A stretch of DNA of 64,000 nucleotides from Chrysaora quinquecirrha (GCA_014526335.1 JACTAT010000037.1:14780099-14844098); one strand, 5' to 3'. Counted from the stretch's first letter, positions 39,442 through 51,873 are shown. The notes: a model not told the origin generated them from the sequence alone. Numbers and translations: made by a program.

Positions 39442-40189
39442 AGACCTACAATCTTCCTTCTCCTTGCTTGGATAACATATTTTGAAGAGGATATTTTAAG
39501 AGAGAATGATAGACTTTTGAGTAATTTTCATCGACAATATTACCCCCTTTACCCCCAAAAACAATGTTCGTGAAACATAAAGCAAAATAACTTCTAACAG
39601 AAGATAAATCAAAACCAAAACATTAAAATTGGGGAGAGGGAGGTCCAGAAACAAATTGTTCAAACATTTATTTCCGAGATGTTCGGAATGAACAATGATA
39701 AAACTATTAAAACATACTTAGCTGCATACATTCAGAAGTATGTCTCTAAAAGTTGTCTTAAACTATGGCCAAACTGGGCCGAACTGGGCAACAACATTGT
39801 CGGCTAACATAAGAAATTACACCAATGTTGCTCAAGAATTGCCCAGTTTGGCCACCTTATTGCGCTACAAAGTTGCAACAATGTTTAAGCACATTCAAAA
39901 CATTTCTAGCAACATTTGTCGTTGTTGCTCTGAATTTTGCTAAATTTTGCTACCATTTTGGGAGGGCAATTCAATTACATCAGCAAAATTCTTGGGGAAC
40001 TGCTGGCACAATTTGAAAAATTGAACTTCTCTTCGAATTGTGTTTCAATCAAGCAAACACTATCCAGAGTTACCTTGGGGAAGTCTTAAAGCCCTCCGAG
40101 CACGTTGAGTGAAGGGCTAGTAAAATGAATGAAAACAAGCCTATTGCTTAAAGAATTAGACTTTGTTTCTTTATATCATATATACTTAC
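39442..40189. other. Intergenic, nothing firm
   Basis: Contains phrases such as GGCCAAACTGGGC and GCAACAATG that recall local MITEs, but no clear ends. No coding signal. Confidence 0.35.
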
Positions 40190-40224
40190 TCTCTAATACT
40201 GTCTATTTCATGCAAAAGTAATTC
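40190..40224 (-). CDS. Unidentified gene, exon-like segment c
   Basis: A 35-nt segment between TATAAG and GTAAGTAT, coding [11 protein letters not shown]. Weak alone; supported only by phase continuity with segment b. Confidence 0.3.
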
Positions 40225-43200
40225 CTTATAAAGCAGTGTTGCTATGGTAAACTGGATGAACACGTGCGTCTAAATTTGGCGGCTATAAAAATTCGCCATG
40301 TGATCTGTGCTTATTATTGAAACTGAACATGAACGGTGAACAGGCAACGTTTCAAAGTGCTGGTCAGACAGATTTTTACCCCATCCACCCTTCTTGCTTG
40401 CTTGGTTTAGGTACTTGTCCTCTCTCTGGTTCACTTCTTTCATGCTTTCGACTAGTGTCTTTGGGCTCTTGTTGTCTGCATGGACATGCCTGGTTGTCTG
40501 CATGGACAAAACTTCGTTTCTTCGTCAACCCCAAAAGCGAAGGGCATTTTGGCATAGAGCTGACACACTGACCGCCCATTCTGAAGTCCTTATGATGAGG
40601 ATAACATCATTAGATCTCAGTTGATAGACAATAGTGGCTACACAGCGCTGAGGTCACGGAAAACAATCCCGGGCTTAAATACAGTAGGATATCATATAAA
40701 TATGTCACTATTCTTAACTGGAAATGTGTAATTCGGCGGGAGAAGAAATTCGTTATGAATTCATAAAACAAAACAAGCTCTATACCAATAATATATACCT
40801 CTATGTACCACCAGTATGATGGCAATTATTATGTTTCGCAAAAAAGTGTTAGAAATTAACTAGCACAGTTTAATCGAGACACCTACGTGTCGCTGCTCTA
40901 AACATCGCAAATACAGTTATTTGAAAACCATTACTCCGGCCTCCGACCTCGCATTAAACACCCGATACCCCCCCCCGACAGTTTAATTCAGATTTGGAAG
41001 AATTACGATCCCCACGTTTCTGAGAAATGGAGGGACATGTGGTCAAACTATTGATGGAACACGTTTTTTGTAAGAAACCTGGCTCGTGGCCTAGTACTAA
41101 AAGTTTCTTAATTTTTGGCCCAATTTTTGTTCTAAAAGTTTCTCAAAAGCTTCTTAATTTAATGGAAATTAATTACAGTAAACACGATAAAAACCTTCTG
41201 TGGGATACAGTACTGCCGACAGGTGCGAGAAATTGCACGAAATTGGCCACGCTGGTGCGAGAAATCGCACGGAAATGCTTGAGGAATAATTACTACTTCC
41301 AAATGTGAAATCAGTATCGAAAACTGGCACAAAATGTCTAAAGTTTCTTAAATACTTCCTCCTAACTCTAATAGTTGCTTAATTTTTTGGGTGTCTAGTA
41401 CTGGGGGGGTGGTTACTAGGTTTCGTATGTAAAAACATGTATATCTGAGAGTACTAGCAATCACCAGGTGCGTGAAACTTGGGATACTATGCAAGCAAAT
41501 TAAGATTAATTATAGGAGTATTTCTTAAACTTTTATTTGTGTCTGTTGTCAATCCAATTTCAGTTTGAAAGCATTGTTACAGATCTTTTCATGAATTGAT
41601 ATGAACAGTGGAATATATGCTACGAAATCCACAAATGAGATCTGGAAGAAAAGAGTGGTATATCAGTGTACAGGCAATTTATTACTTGCATCTACAAATT
41701 ATATACAACATTTTATTGGTCTTAGAGTTGCACAGAACTTCAAAATTGCAATGATTAGACCTTTCCACGAAAGGCCACAAGAATTTTCAAATTTCAAGAT
41801 ATCGAGTTTAATTGTATAAAGCATTTGTATAATTGTATAAAGCATCAAAAGTTTAGTCTTGGAGCAGTTTTACCGACCTACCACTGGTACTAATGGTATT
41901 ATGAGTCTGCAAAGTTCCTGATCCTATAAGGGATTTGACCGTGAAAAGTGACTGGGGGTGAAACTTGTCACCCGAACTGGTCTGAGCCCTTTTAAAATCG
42001 TGAACTTTGAACGCTCATAAAATCTACAATACAATCGCTAAGGTAGTTAAAATTTTGCAACTAGACCAAATTTTGGCTGATCAATTTGATTCAAAGGCAG
42101 CTTCTATTCAAGAAAATACAGCGAAATTTCGAGAAATTTCCACAACTGCGGGCTTTAGTCGAAAATTGTTGTTGAAGCTTGTTGCCCAGTCATTATATTC
42201 ATGTTTCCAATGGTCACCAGCATGTTTTGCTGTCGCTAGCCTGTAGCTTTCTTTCGCCAAAGTACTAATACACGTTTTTTTTATAAGGAACCTTTTGTCT
42301 GAGTTGAGGCTGGAGTTCCTTAATTTTTCAACAAAATGAGGCTGAAAGTTATACTGACGACGCAACGACGTTTGCAATGAGCTATAGAGCTATATGAAAT
42401 TGCTAAATAACTCCCCAAGTCATACAGCAAATGGCTCTCCTAGGACAGATTTTTCCACAAGTGGCACACCACTATATTTGTACTATTTATATATACATGT
42501 ATGGTCGAAACACAGGAATGACAACTAACTCGTTAAGATGCAGCGCTATTCTTGTTTTTAGATTACCGCAACTAGTTTCGTATGTTCATGCAGACTCGTC
42601 AGGCTTCAATCATATATATGTATATATACATATGTACAGTATAAGGTTGTTGCTCAAGTGCAGTAGATAAATCAGATGCTGAAGATTCTGCTTGAACAGA
42701 TGAAACCGGTACATTAAATCTGACTTTTTTGCATCGAACTTCTTTCTCAACTTTTGCATCGAACTTCTTTCTCAACTATACAGATATATATAGAATTTTG
42801 GTTTTTCTAGAAGAATACTTACCCTTTGGTCATCTGTTGTTATTCTGTCGGTTATCTCACGCTCTTCGTTTTCATCCATTCCGCCCGCGAAAAGCTCTAA
42901 CTTGACAGTTTCTAGACTTATGTAACTGCGATCGAAATCGACTGCCTCGTGGAACATATTCTAAAATCGAAAATGAAGCAGTTGAAGAACGTTAAGACTT
43001 ATCAAGGAGCAAAATTTCATAAAAAGAATAATGGCATGCTTTAAAACAGCCAAGACCTTGAGAGTCAGATGATTGATAAAACCGCGTACGGTTATTTTAT
43101 TCTAAAACATTCTAAGTTCTTAAAAACAACATCACACATACTGGAAATCTTACCTTGCCAACTGCTCGAAAGCTGTTTGTTACAAAACATACAAAACTCG

Positions 43201-46200
43201 AAACTCGGTGTCATTATTTAATCACAAACCGAAAGTGTAAAAGATTTTTCTAAAAATTCAGACTTAGCGATCATTTCCTAGCCATTGAAAAGGGGAGACA
43301 CATGAAGCAGCCCCCCATTGAAAGAGATCAAAATTTTTTAGAACTACCGTAGCAATCAAGTGGGGAATTTTTTAATGTTGTGTAAAAATTACAACTTTGA
43401 ACGGAAGATTTCCCTTAAAAAGATTGAAGATCTATGTCCCCAATTTAAATCTATCCCAGCAAATGAAAAAAATTCATAATCTTATGACAAGCGAAAATAA
43501 AACTCTGATAAAGGATATAAGTGAATTCATATCATTTATATATGACAAGCTTTTGCAAGTAGATTTTTAAAATAAAGCCTTGGTTATCATTTAAGTGAAG
43601 TGCAAAATCTGCTTTCTAGTGCTCGCTTTAGACTTATTATCTGAGTCGTTAGTTTAAGCTCCTCCACCACCCCGACACCCCGCTACAACTGCGGTTTGAG
43701 CGATCTCTCTTTGGTGTTAGTCTCATTTTTCATTTCATTTATTATTATTTATACACAAATTAACCCTTTCAGCATAAAATTACTAACAATACCTGATAAA
43801 TCTAATTACAATATATAATTCCTAAAAATATGGCTTAAAAAAAAGGAAAAATTTGCGCCTATTAAACTAATCTGTATTGCTGATCTTCCAAGGAGTTGTG
43901 TTTGCATGGTCTAGCTCCTTAGATGCGTTTTTAGTTGCTTTTGAAACGATCTAGTGTAGGTAGCTCACGAATTTCAACAGGTGTATCATTCCACGTTTTG
44001 AGAGCTGCGTAATGAAAGCCTTTCTTCGCAAATTCAGTTTTGTATCTAGGGATCTGGAGATCTTTACAATGCCTCGTTCTGTAGGTCGAGTGTAAAGATC
44101 TCGGTTGGTATTTGTCCCATAGGCTCTCGGGGCATAGTTTGTTGATGATCTTGTAGGTCATGACATTCCTATCATAACGGAATAGGTTTTCTACGTTAAT
44201 CCAGGAAGTCGACCACTTATCTTTTATTCTTGCACTATTTATTATTGAATATGCCCTATCTTGAAGTTTTTGAAGAGTAGCTATTTTCGTTTTGATAAAC
44301 TACCCCAAATAACATCAGCGTAACGCAGGTGACTCTCAACCAATGAGTAGTATACATTACACATTTGAGATTGTGGAATGATATTTTCAATTTTTAGGGC
44401 TGCAAGACCTCCGCTCACTTTGCCTTTGGTGCGCTGAAACTGTTCGTCCCAGTTTAGTTTCTCATCTACTATCACTCCAAGGGATTTTACTTTATCGACT
44501 CTTTTTATATTGGAGTTGTCGAGTTTCAGAACCTCTGGCAGGTCAAGATTTCTGGTTTTAAGCGGATGCCCTATAACCATGAATTCTGTCTTTTCCGGAT
44601 TGGGGCTTAGTTTATTTACCCTCATCCACTCAGACAGATTGGAAAGCTCTTGATGTGCGTCTTCAATAAGTTTCGCTACATCATTAGATGCAATCGTTAT
44701 ACTGGTATCGTCAGCATAGATATTAGCCCTAGAAAGTTTAAGACACTTTTCTAGATCATTTAAGTAAACGATAAAAGAAGAGGCCCTAAACAAGAACCTT
44801 GTGGAATGCCGCAGGTTATGCTTCTGGCTTTTGTTTGCTGACCGTTAAGAGAGCAGAATTGTTTTCTTTCATTTAAGTAAGAATTGAACCAATCCCCAGC
44901 TTTCCTCTAATTCCGTATGAATACATTTTCCTGATCAGTATATCATGATCGACTGCATCGAAGGCTTTCTTAAGATCGAGAAAAATAGTTAGATTTACGT
45001 TGCTGCTATCAATATTTTCATACCAGTAGTCAGTGCTGCTTATAAGAGATGTTACCGTAGAGTATAACTTGCGGAATGCTGCTTGGTTGCAAGAAATACT
45101 ATCATTTGCTTTGAGAAACTCGAACAGCTGATCGTGAGCAAGCCGTTCTAGCATTTTCGAAAAAACTGAGATTACCGAAATAGGTCTGTAATTATTTAGG
45201 TCAGTTTTGGGGCCTGACTTATAAATTGGAGTGACTCTTGCTAATTTCCAAATGTCAGGGAAGATGCCGTTTTCGAGTAATGAGTTATAAATCAGCAAAA
45301 GTGGTTCAGCGATAAATTCGCACGCGTCTTTTACCAAAGTTACGGTGATTTTGTCGGGACCAGACGCTTTTCCGTTCTTGAGCTGATTTATAGCATTCAC
45401 CACATATTGCTTGTCTATTGTTCTGAGTAGGAATTCATTGTTTACTGGTGTGATATGTTGCAAGCAGTTATCACCTGGTCTCGTTTTTATGCTACTTGCG
45501 AGCTTTGGTCCAACCGAGACAAAGTGATAATTTATCGCTTCAAGTACGTCATTTTCTTTTGTCAATGTTTTACCATCAACCTCTAGACTTGGAATCGTCG
45601 TCGACTTTGTATTTTTATCCAAGACTCGATTGATCGTTTTCCACATTTTCTTTGAATCCCCTTTATTTTTCTCTATTAACCCTTTGTAATAATCCTGGAT
45701 GGAACACTTAATTTCTTTAGTTACTTGATTCCGCTGCTTGGTATAGGCAGGCCATAGTTCCGGAGATATTTTCGCTAATTTTTTTAGTTTGTCCCTAGTT
45801 TCCATCGATTTCCTGAGATTTGGGGTTAACCAAGGAGCAAACTCTGATCGTACTCTCCTTTTTCTAATGGGAGCATGTGTACTCAAAATCGATTCGAAAA
45901 TCTCCTGAAATGTAGCAGCCATAGCAGATGGATTATTCGCAAAAGGGTAAGAATGGTTTCCCAATCTACTTGCTGTAGGTCCTGCTGGAAAAGTGCCCTG
46001 TCGTACTTTTTCATTGTACGCGATTCGACTATTTTTGGCTTCGTGCCTTTTTATTTAGTCGCCATGCATTTATTTTTCTTATGCCATACACCAAGTAGTG
46101 GTCCACCATTCCAGTTTCTAGAACATTGGTCTCTAATATATATTTGGGGCTCGAGGTAGAGAAATGGTCTATAAGTGATTTGCTTATTCTTTGTTCACCT

Positions 46201-49200
46201 TGTTCGGTTGTTGTTATAGCGACTCTTGTGTATTGTTTAATCAATTGTTCTAATTGGAATTCAGAATAGACATGTTTCAATTGTTTTGTATTAGCATTTG
46301 CACTATTCTTAAAATCACAGTTAGTGTCGCCAACTAGAATAATTTCTTTTCCTGCTTTATCGAGTTCCCTAAAAGATTTTTATGAAGCAGGGCTGTGAAA
46401 AAATTGCTTATAGCCTCATTTCCTTGTCCTCCTCTACGGAAATCTTTAGTAAAAGGCGAAGGATTTAAACGATCTGAAGGGAGACCAGACCAGAGTCTCG
46501 GTTTCGTGGGCGATAAGTGGGACTAAAGGACTCAGGTAATAAGTCTATGCTCGCTTTAGGCTTTATACCTTATACCAGATCATCTTTCCTTGACTTGCCA
46601 CCAGACAGAGGGATTCCATGGCTTCGCTTATCAAAGTGCTAAAATTTGATTACAGATCTTTAGGGTATAGAAAGAAATCAGATTAAAGCCCCAGTTACAC
46701 TATGCGGGCATGATATCATTGCGTTTTGATTTTCGTGCCGTCACACGAGCGCAGCGCCATGATTTCTGTGGCGATCATTGCAATTACACTGAGACGCAAG
46801 GGCAGCTCCTTCGCAGATTTGCTTCGCATTTCTTTGGTGAAACAATAGAAAAACAATGCTTCGGAGCGTAATGTATCGGATTGGTCTGATTAAACTGTGC
46901 CGCCGCGTCGCGTCTTGATTTTCATGTCACCTGCAGAGCGACATGATTTTCAAGGCGATTTGCAGAGCGTCATATATCGGATTGGGTCGTCATAGTGTAA
47001 CTGAAAGCCCAATCCGATACAAAATTCAAGGCGCAACGAGACATGCCGGCATAGTGTAACTGGGGCCTAAAACTAGCTTACCACCAGATCTAAATTTGTT
47101 TTTTAGTATAAGAGTAAGCTTAAAGTGACTACATAATTTGCTCAAAAAGCTGGTGTATTGTTTCTCCAAGAGACTTCTGTTCTGTTTCATTCTATTACTG
47201 CAAATTTGATTTGAAATCATCGTTCAATAAACCAGGTTTCGTATTTTTCTATCGTTTTCGTATTTCGTCGCCGACGGTCAAAGAGGTAACAGAGGCATGT
47301 CTGATGCTGGTCATGCTATATTTATTAAGCATAAGAGCATAACCCCCTATATTCACAGACACGAGACCGAAGAAAACGAAATAAACAAGTGAGAAGCTTT
47401 CGAATCTATTACATATGGTAGCCATGTTTTCAAAAAAACGAGAACAAATGGAAGAGATGACAGAGGGTATTCGAGCCGAGAGATAATTCATTCCTTGGAA
47501 CCTCGTACATCAACCAAATCTCTTTGTTTTCCCCCATAGGAATCTTGTAAGAATCACTTGGCTTCGATAGGAATCTCGCACGTTTTTCGAGGATTGAATT
47601 GCCCGCCCCCCAAGTTCGAGCTTCGAGAAGCGAAAAAATTTGTCTTAATCATCGACAGGGCCAGCATTATCTAAAGTTTTGCCACTAGTTTACCACAAGA
47701 GTATATTTTCTTCGTATTTCATCGTTTCAGGGACTTAGATTAAATGCTCTTCAGACTTAAGAAACTTTGAGGAAAATTAAGGAAATCTCTAGGTTCCAGT
47801 TACCCGCCTTCGACCATCCTTTCCAAAATAGTGCATACCACACAAAATATCTTGATCGTCATTTGAGACAGCAACTCAAGATCTAGAATCTAGAATATAG
47901 AATATAAGTCAATATAAGTCAGTTTCAAATAAGAAAGAAAATCACTCACTTGACAGGAGAACGTAACATATGCCACGTAAATTCAATATGAAAGAAAATA
48001 TTTAAGCACCGAAATGCACCTTGCTGTAGAGATTTAATGTCATCATGTCAATCATCTACACCCCAAGATCATAGGCAATGTATATATATATTCATAAGTA
48101 TTCATTATGTTGATTATTCGTATAAAACCGTCCAGAGAACTACCGTAAAAGCTCTATTAAACACCCTCTCTCTTTTCAGCCCCCCTCTCTATTAAGCCCC
48201 CTTTTTCAAGTGAAAATTTGAAATAACACCCTCCTCTCTATAAAGCCCCATCTCTCTTTTTAGCCCCCCTCTCTATTAAGCCCCCTTTTTCAAGTGAAAA
48301 TTTGAAATAAGACCCTCCTCTCTATAAAGCCCCATCTCTCTTTTTAGCCCCTCTCTATATTAAGCCCCCCTCTCTATTAAGCCCCCTTTTTCAAGTGAAA
48401 ATTTGAAATAAGACCCTCCTCTCTATAAAGCCCCATCTCTCTTTTTAGCCCCCCTCTCTATTAAGCCCCCTTTTTCAAGTGAAAATTTGAAATAAGACCC
48501 TCCTCTCTATAAAGCCCCATCTCTACTTTCCCCCTCTCTATTAAGCCCCCTTTTTCAAGTGAAAATTTGAAATAAGCCCCCCCCCCCGCTCTATAAAGGC
48601 CCCTCTTATTTTGGTCACTTGAAAGTTCAGTAGAAAACGTACGAAATTAAATGAAATGAAGCTGTAACGTGTTTGATATCCAAAAATTGTGCCTTAAAAC
48701 AACTGAAAACTACTTATAACTACGAATTTCATGAGATCCAAGGTTAAAACTTTCTTTTATAGCTCATTTCAACATCTGTATTATTCCTCTTGATAAAAAA
48801 AAGCAAAATATGCTAAATAACATATCACGCCCCCCCACTCTCTTATAAGCCCCCCTCTCTAACAAGTCCCCTCTCAAAAACTTCCAAAATGAAATAAGCA
48901 CCCCGGGGGCTACATAGAGCTTTCACGGTATCTCTGAATTGCTATGTCTGATACTGTCTCCTTGTCCTGCATCATATGAACTTAAACATTACAGCGCTAT
49001 GATGTCACAAAGCGTCTACCGCATTTCATACAAAAATAGGTTCATCATCAACATCAGGGTCATCACCGTCATCATTAATTTATTTAACGTAGAATATTTA
49101 CAAAGAACAAAAATAGCTAAATTATATTTAATTTAGGCCTACTTCCTGATATACAATACTACAGTTTGTAAAAAAATCTATCAGAAAATTACAATTAAAT

Positions 49201-49822
49201 TCACTATATACAAGGTAAAAACAACCAGACCTTCCCAATGAGCAGGGTATCTTCTAACATTGTAACAACTAGGGCATTGGCCCAGTGGGACCTCTTCTTG
49301 GCCCAGTAATAGGGCAAAAATTTTGGCCTTTGGCCCACTTGTTTGGGCCCTTTCCATAACAATTTAAAAAATATTTCCCTCAATGTGGGATTGACTGACA
49401 ATTTGTTCTGATTTGAAAATCATATGAAAGACTTCCATAAAAACATGCATGTTATTAGTCACCATGTGAATCTGTCAGTTAAAACTCCCAAAGAAACTCC
49501 ATTTAACATTTAAATATGCATCAATAGCACTAAAGCAGCACATTGAAGAAATGCTATTTACTCATGTATTGCAGCTTTTGACACAGCTTTTGACACAGCT
49601 TTTGACACAACAAAAATAGATCGAAGCAAAGGAAGGAATACTAACAAGCTAAAGACTTGTTAAGTCTATCTTATAACACGCAGAAGAATATCTAAATAAA
49701 GCTAACAAGAATTACAGAAACAACCAAAGATATTGATAAAAACATACTTGTATTGTGTACTCCAGGTATTTCTTCGGCACTGACATTAAAGAATCCACAA
49801 ATGCAATTGCTCGGCAAATGCT
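40190..49822 (-). CDS. Unidentified gene, three internal exon-like segments
   Basis: 49748-49822 codes [20 protein letters not shown] then EYTIQ (phase 0-0). 42823-42960 codes [20 protein letters not shown], then [15 protein letters not shown], then [11 protein letters not shown] (phase 0-0). 40190-40224 codes [11 protein letters not shown](E) (phase 0-2). All have good splice sites (GTAGAG or TGTAG/GTATGT, ATTTTAG/GTAAGT, TATAAG/GTAAGT), and the phases agree. I do not recognise the protein; it is acidic and helical-looking. The 5' exons would lie to the right, beyond or across the tRNA array. No 3' end was found before the ZDHHC gene. Confidence 0.4.
40225..42822. other. Intervening sequence with old repeats
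   Basis: About 41080-41400 repeats AAGTTTCTTAAT phrases seen in other MITEs here. About 42000-42380 has opposed open frames (minus: [20 protein letters not shown]), probably a decayed dispersed repeat. About 42370-42450 resembles 605-690. No gene assigned. Confidence 0.4.
42823..42960 (-). CDS. Unidentified gene, exon-like segment b
   Basis: 138 nt, a strong coding-like composition (acidic, balanced), acceptor ATTTTAG and donor GTAAGT. The most convincing of the three. The internal ATG (MFHEAVDF) could alternatively be a start codon. Confidence 0.55.
44281..44793 (-). pseudogene. LINE reverse transcriptase, catalytic YADD part
   Basis: 170 codons, with [35 protein letters not shown] and [14 protein letters not shown]. 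Separated from the upstream part by frameshifts, not by an intron. Confidence 0.85.
44873..45964 (-). pseudogene. LINE reverse transcriptase, N-terminal and palm part
   Basis: A 363-codon open stretch with [36 protein letters not shown] and [16 protein letters not shown]. It ends by a frameshift just after the DxxxAFD block. Confidence 0.85.
46391..46687. other. Intergenic, nothing recognised
   Basis: No coding, RNA or repeat signal found by eye. Confidence 0.35.
46688..47066. mobile_element. MITE with GCCCCAGTTACACTATGC termini
   Basis: The left end GCCCCAGTTACACTATGC has an exact complement at the right (GCATAGTGTAACTGGGGC), flanked by TAAA-like sequence. The interior repeats GCGA/CGCAG phrases. 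Confidence 0.85.
47067..48140. other. Intergenic, no supported gene
   Basis: A minus-strand open frame at 47249-47491 has a hydrophobic stretch ([20 protein letters not shown]) but no recognised family and no splice context, so it is not called. Confidence 0.35.
48141..48930. mobile_element. TIR element containing a roughly 115-bp tandem repeat
   Basis: Left TACCGTAAAAGCTCTATTAA and right ATAGAGCTTTCACGGTA are complementary ends. About 48165-48600 holds four to five tandem units built on CCCTCTCTATTAAGCCCCC, TTTTTCAAGTGAAAATTTG and AAATAAGACCCTCC. A related copy of the phrase lies just inside the right end (48830-48900). Confidence 0.75.
48931..49747. other. Intergenic with a 12-bp triplet repeat
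   Basis: At 49572-49607 the 12-mer CAGCTTTTGACA is repeated three times. Otherwise no signal; it may be an intron of the unidentified gene. Confidence 0.4.
49748..49822 (-). CDS. Unidentified gene, exon-like segment a
   Basis: A 75-nt frame with no stop, coding [20 protein letters not shown] then EYTIQ. A shifted frame ([13 protein letters not shown]...) is also open but does not fit the phase of the next segment. Confidence 0.4.
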
Positions 49823-50020
49823 CTACAAGGGACATAAAGAGTTAAAGTATTGAAAAATCAAGAACATAAAAATATATCTAATAGAAATACATCAAAATAA
49901 ACTAGAATACCTACACACAAGAGAAAAGAGTACAAACAAAATGAGGAGGACTAGTAAATCGACATGGATGGGTATAGGGCGACACCCAAATTGCAGCGAG
50001 CCACATCCTCGCATGCAAGA

Positions 50021-50093
50021 GAGGGTGGCCGGGAGGTTTAGGCTATGGAATCTGATCGCAAGGGTTTGAATTTCATCCTAGTGGAACACTTTT
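50021..50093 (+). pseudogene. Decayed tRNA-Ser-like copy ahead of the array
   Basis: AGGGTGGCCGGGAGGTTTAG, then GGGTTTGAATTTCATCCTAG about 40 nt later, recall the A- and B-box regions of the array tRNA with many changes. The anticodon arm is degraded. It looks like an eroded edge unit. Confidence 0.5.
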
Positions 50094-50141
50094 TTCATCT
50101 TTAAATGCAACAGTAATGAAGAAAAAACACAGCTGCAACAA

Positions 50142-50223
50142 GACGAGGTGGCCGAGTGGTTAAGGCGATGGACTGCTAATCCATTGGGCTCTGCCCGCGT
50201 GGGTTCGAATCCCATCCTCGTCG
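50142..50223 (+). tRNA. tRNA-Ser-GCT: tRNA-Ser(GCT) copy 1
   Basis: Consensus sequence; first well-preserved unit. Confidence 0.97.
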
Positions 50224-50300
50224 AAAATATGTTTTAATCTTCAAATGGACAGAAAAGAAATAACAAACAAACCAAAGAGACAGAGAAATATTGCATGCAA

Positions 50301-50382
50301 GACGAGGTGGCCGAGTGGTTAAGGCGATGGACTGCTAATCCATTGGGCTCTGCCCGCGTGGGTTCGAATCCCATCCTCGTCG
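50301..50382 (+). tRNA. tRNA-Ser-GCT: tRNA-Ser(GCT) copy 2
   Basis: Consensus. Confidence 0.97.
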
Positions 50383-50458
50383 AACATGAGTTTTAATATT
50401 GAAATGGACAAAAAAGAATAACAAACAAACCAAAGAGACAGTGAAATATTGCATGCAA

Positions 50459-50540
50459 GACGAGGTGGCCGAGTGGTTAAGGCGATGGACTGCTAATCCA
50501 TTGGGCTCTGCCCGCGTGGGTTCGAATCCCATCCTCGTCG
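50459..50540 (+). tRNA. tRNA-Ser-GCT: tRNA-Ser(GCT) copy 3
   Basis: Consensus. Confidence 0.97.
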
Positions 50541-50617
50541 AAAATATGTTTTAATCTTCAAATGGACAGAAAAGAAATAACAAACAAACCAAAGAGACAG
50601 TGAAATATTGCATGCAA

Positions 50618-50698
50618 GACTGGGTGGCCGAGTGGTTAAGGCGATGGACTGCTAATCCATTGGGCTCTGCCCGCGTGGGTTCGAATTCATCCTCGTTG
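50618..50698 (+). pseudogene. tRNA-Ser(GCT) copy 4, damaged
   Basis: Starts GACTGGG; the T arm lost one base (TTCGAATTCATCC) and the end reads CGTTG, so acceptor and T stems mispair. Confidence 0.8.
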
Positions 50699-50775
50699 AA
50701 AATATGTTTTAATCTTCAAATGGACAGAAAAGAAATAACAAACAAACAAAAGAGACAGTGAAATATTGCATGCAA

Positions 50776-50857
50776 GACGGGGTGGCCGAGTGGTTAAGGC
50801 GATGGACTGCTAATCCATTGGGCTCTGCCCGCGTGAGTTCGAATCCAATCCTCGTCG
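50776..50857 (+). tRNA. tRNA-Ser(GCT) copy 5, T-stem mismatches
   Basis: GACGGGG acceptor; T stem GTGAG against CCAAT has two mismatches. Confidence 0.7.
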
Positions 50858-50931
50858 AACATATGTTTTCGTCTTAAAACGGAAAAAAGGATAACAAACA
50901 AAGCAAAGAGGCAGTGTATTATTGCATGCAA

Positions 50932-51012
50932 GATCAGGTGGCCGAGTGTTTAAGGCGATGGACTGCTAATCCATTGGGCTCTGCCCGCGTGGGTTCGAGT
51001 CCCATCTCGTCG
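50932..51012 (+). pseudogene. tRNA-Ser(GCT) copy 6, damaged
   Basis: GATCAGG start, A box ending GTGT, one base lost in the 3' acceptor strand (CATCTCGTCG). Confidence 0.75.
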
Positions 51013-51086
51013 AACATATGATTTCGTCTTAAAACGGAAAAAAGGATAACAAACAAAGCAAAGAGGCAGTGTATTATTGCATGCAA

Positions 51087-51168
51087 GACGGGGTAGCCAA
51101 GTGGTTAAGGCGATGGACTGCTAATCCATTGGGCTCTGCCCGCGTGGGTTAGAATCCAATCCTCGTCG
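51087..51168 (+). pseudogene. tRNA-Ser(GCT) copy 7, both boxes hit
   Basis: A box TAGCCAAGTGG and B box GGTTAGAATCC are both altered. Confidence 0.8.
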
Positions 51169-51242
51169 AACATATGTTTTCGTCTTAAAACGGAAAAAAG
51201 GATAACAAACAAAGCAAAGAGGCAGTGTATTATTGCATGCAA

Positions 51243-51323
51243 GATCAGGTGGCCGAGTGTTTAAGGCGATGGACTGCTAATCCATTGGGCTCTGCCCGCG
51301 TGGGTTCGAGTCCCATCTCGTCG
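51243..51323 (+). pseudogene. tRNA-Ser(GCT) copy 8, damaged
   Basis: Same variant as copy 6. Confidence 0.75.
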
Positions 51324-51398
51324 AACATATGATTTCGTCTTAAAACGGAAAAAAAGGATAACAAACAAAGCAAAGAGGCAGTGTATTATAGCATGCAA

Positions 51399-51480
51399 GA
51401 CGGGGTAGCCAAGTGGTTAAGGCGATGGACTGCTAATCCATTGGGCTCTGCCCGCGTGGGTTCGAATCCCATCCTCGTCG
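51399..51480 (+). tRNA. tRNA-Ser(GCT) copy 9, A box altered
   Basis: 5' half as copy 7 (TAGCCAAGTGG) with a consensus 3' half; a hybrid. Confidence 0.7.
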
Positions 51481-51556
51481 AACATGAGTTTTAATATTGA
51501 AATGGACAAAAAAGAATAACAAACAAACCAAAGAGACAGTGAAATATTGCATGCAA

Positions 51557-51638
51557 GACGAGGTGGCCGAGTGGTTAAGGCGATGGACTGCTAATCCATT
51601 GGGCTCTGCCCGCGTGGGTTCGAATCCCATCCTCGTCG
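51557..51638 (+). tRNA. tRNA-Ser-GCT: tRNA-Ser(GCT) copy 10
   Basis: Consensus. Confidence 0.97.
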
Positions 51639-51715
51639 AAAATATGTTAGAATTTTCAAATGGACAGAAAAGAACTAACAAACAAACCAAAGAGACAGTA
51701 AAATATTGCATGCAA

Positions 51716-51797
51716 GACGAGGTGGCTGAAGGGTTAAGGCGATGGACTGCTAATCCATTGGGCTCTGCCCGCGTGGGTTCGAATCCCATCCTCGTCG
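51716..51797 (+). tRNA. tRNA-Ser(GCT) copy 11, D-arm changes
   Basis: A box reads TGGCTGAAGGG; the rest is consensus. Confidence 0.75.
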
Positions 51798-51873
51798 AAC
51801 ATGAGTTTTAATATTGAAATGGACAAAAAAGAATAACAAACAAACCAAAGAGACAGTGAAATATTGCATGCAA

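Larger units (their letters stand above)
43700..46390 (-). mobile_element. 5'-truncated, frameshifted LINE (endonuclease plus reverse transcriptase)
   Basis: Minus strand. A partial AP-type endonuclease at the 5' side ([10 protein letters not shown] with GDTN at 46320-46331, and [11 protein letters not shown]). Then reverse transcriptase blocks [19 protein letters not shown] and [14 protein letters not shown] (45964-44873), and YADD at 44707-44718 (44793-44281). Last, a C-terminal domain at 44161-43931 ([20 protein letters not shown]). The frame breaks at about 46030-45964, near 44880 and near 44790. The first part of the endonuclease is missing. Best described as a CR1/L2/Jockey-type element. 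Confidence 0.85.

Noticed and set aside
40317..40624. Overlapping plus- and minus-strand ORFs
   Set aside because: No motif, no homology recognised, opposing frames of equal quality.
43140..43215. Possible upstream exon reading SFRAVGK or [15 protein letters not shown] before a GTAAGA donor
   Set aside because: Neither frame joins segment b cleanly: the first has no start codon and a poor acceptor, the second hits a stop after joining.
47249..47491. Minus-strand ORF with an N-terminal hydrophobic segment
   Set aside because: Isolated, no family, no supporting splice or transcription signal.
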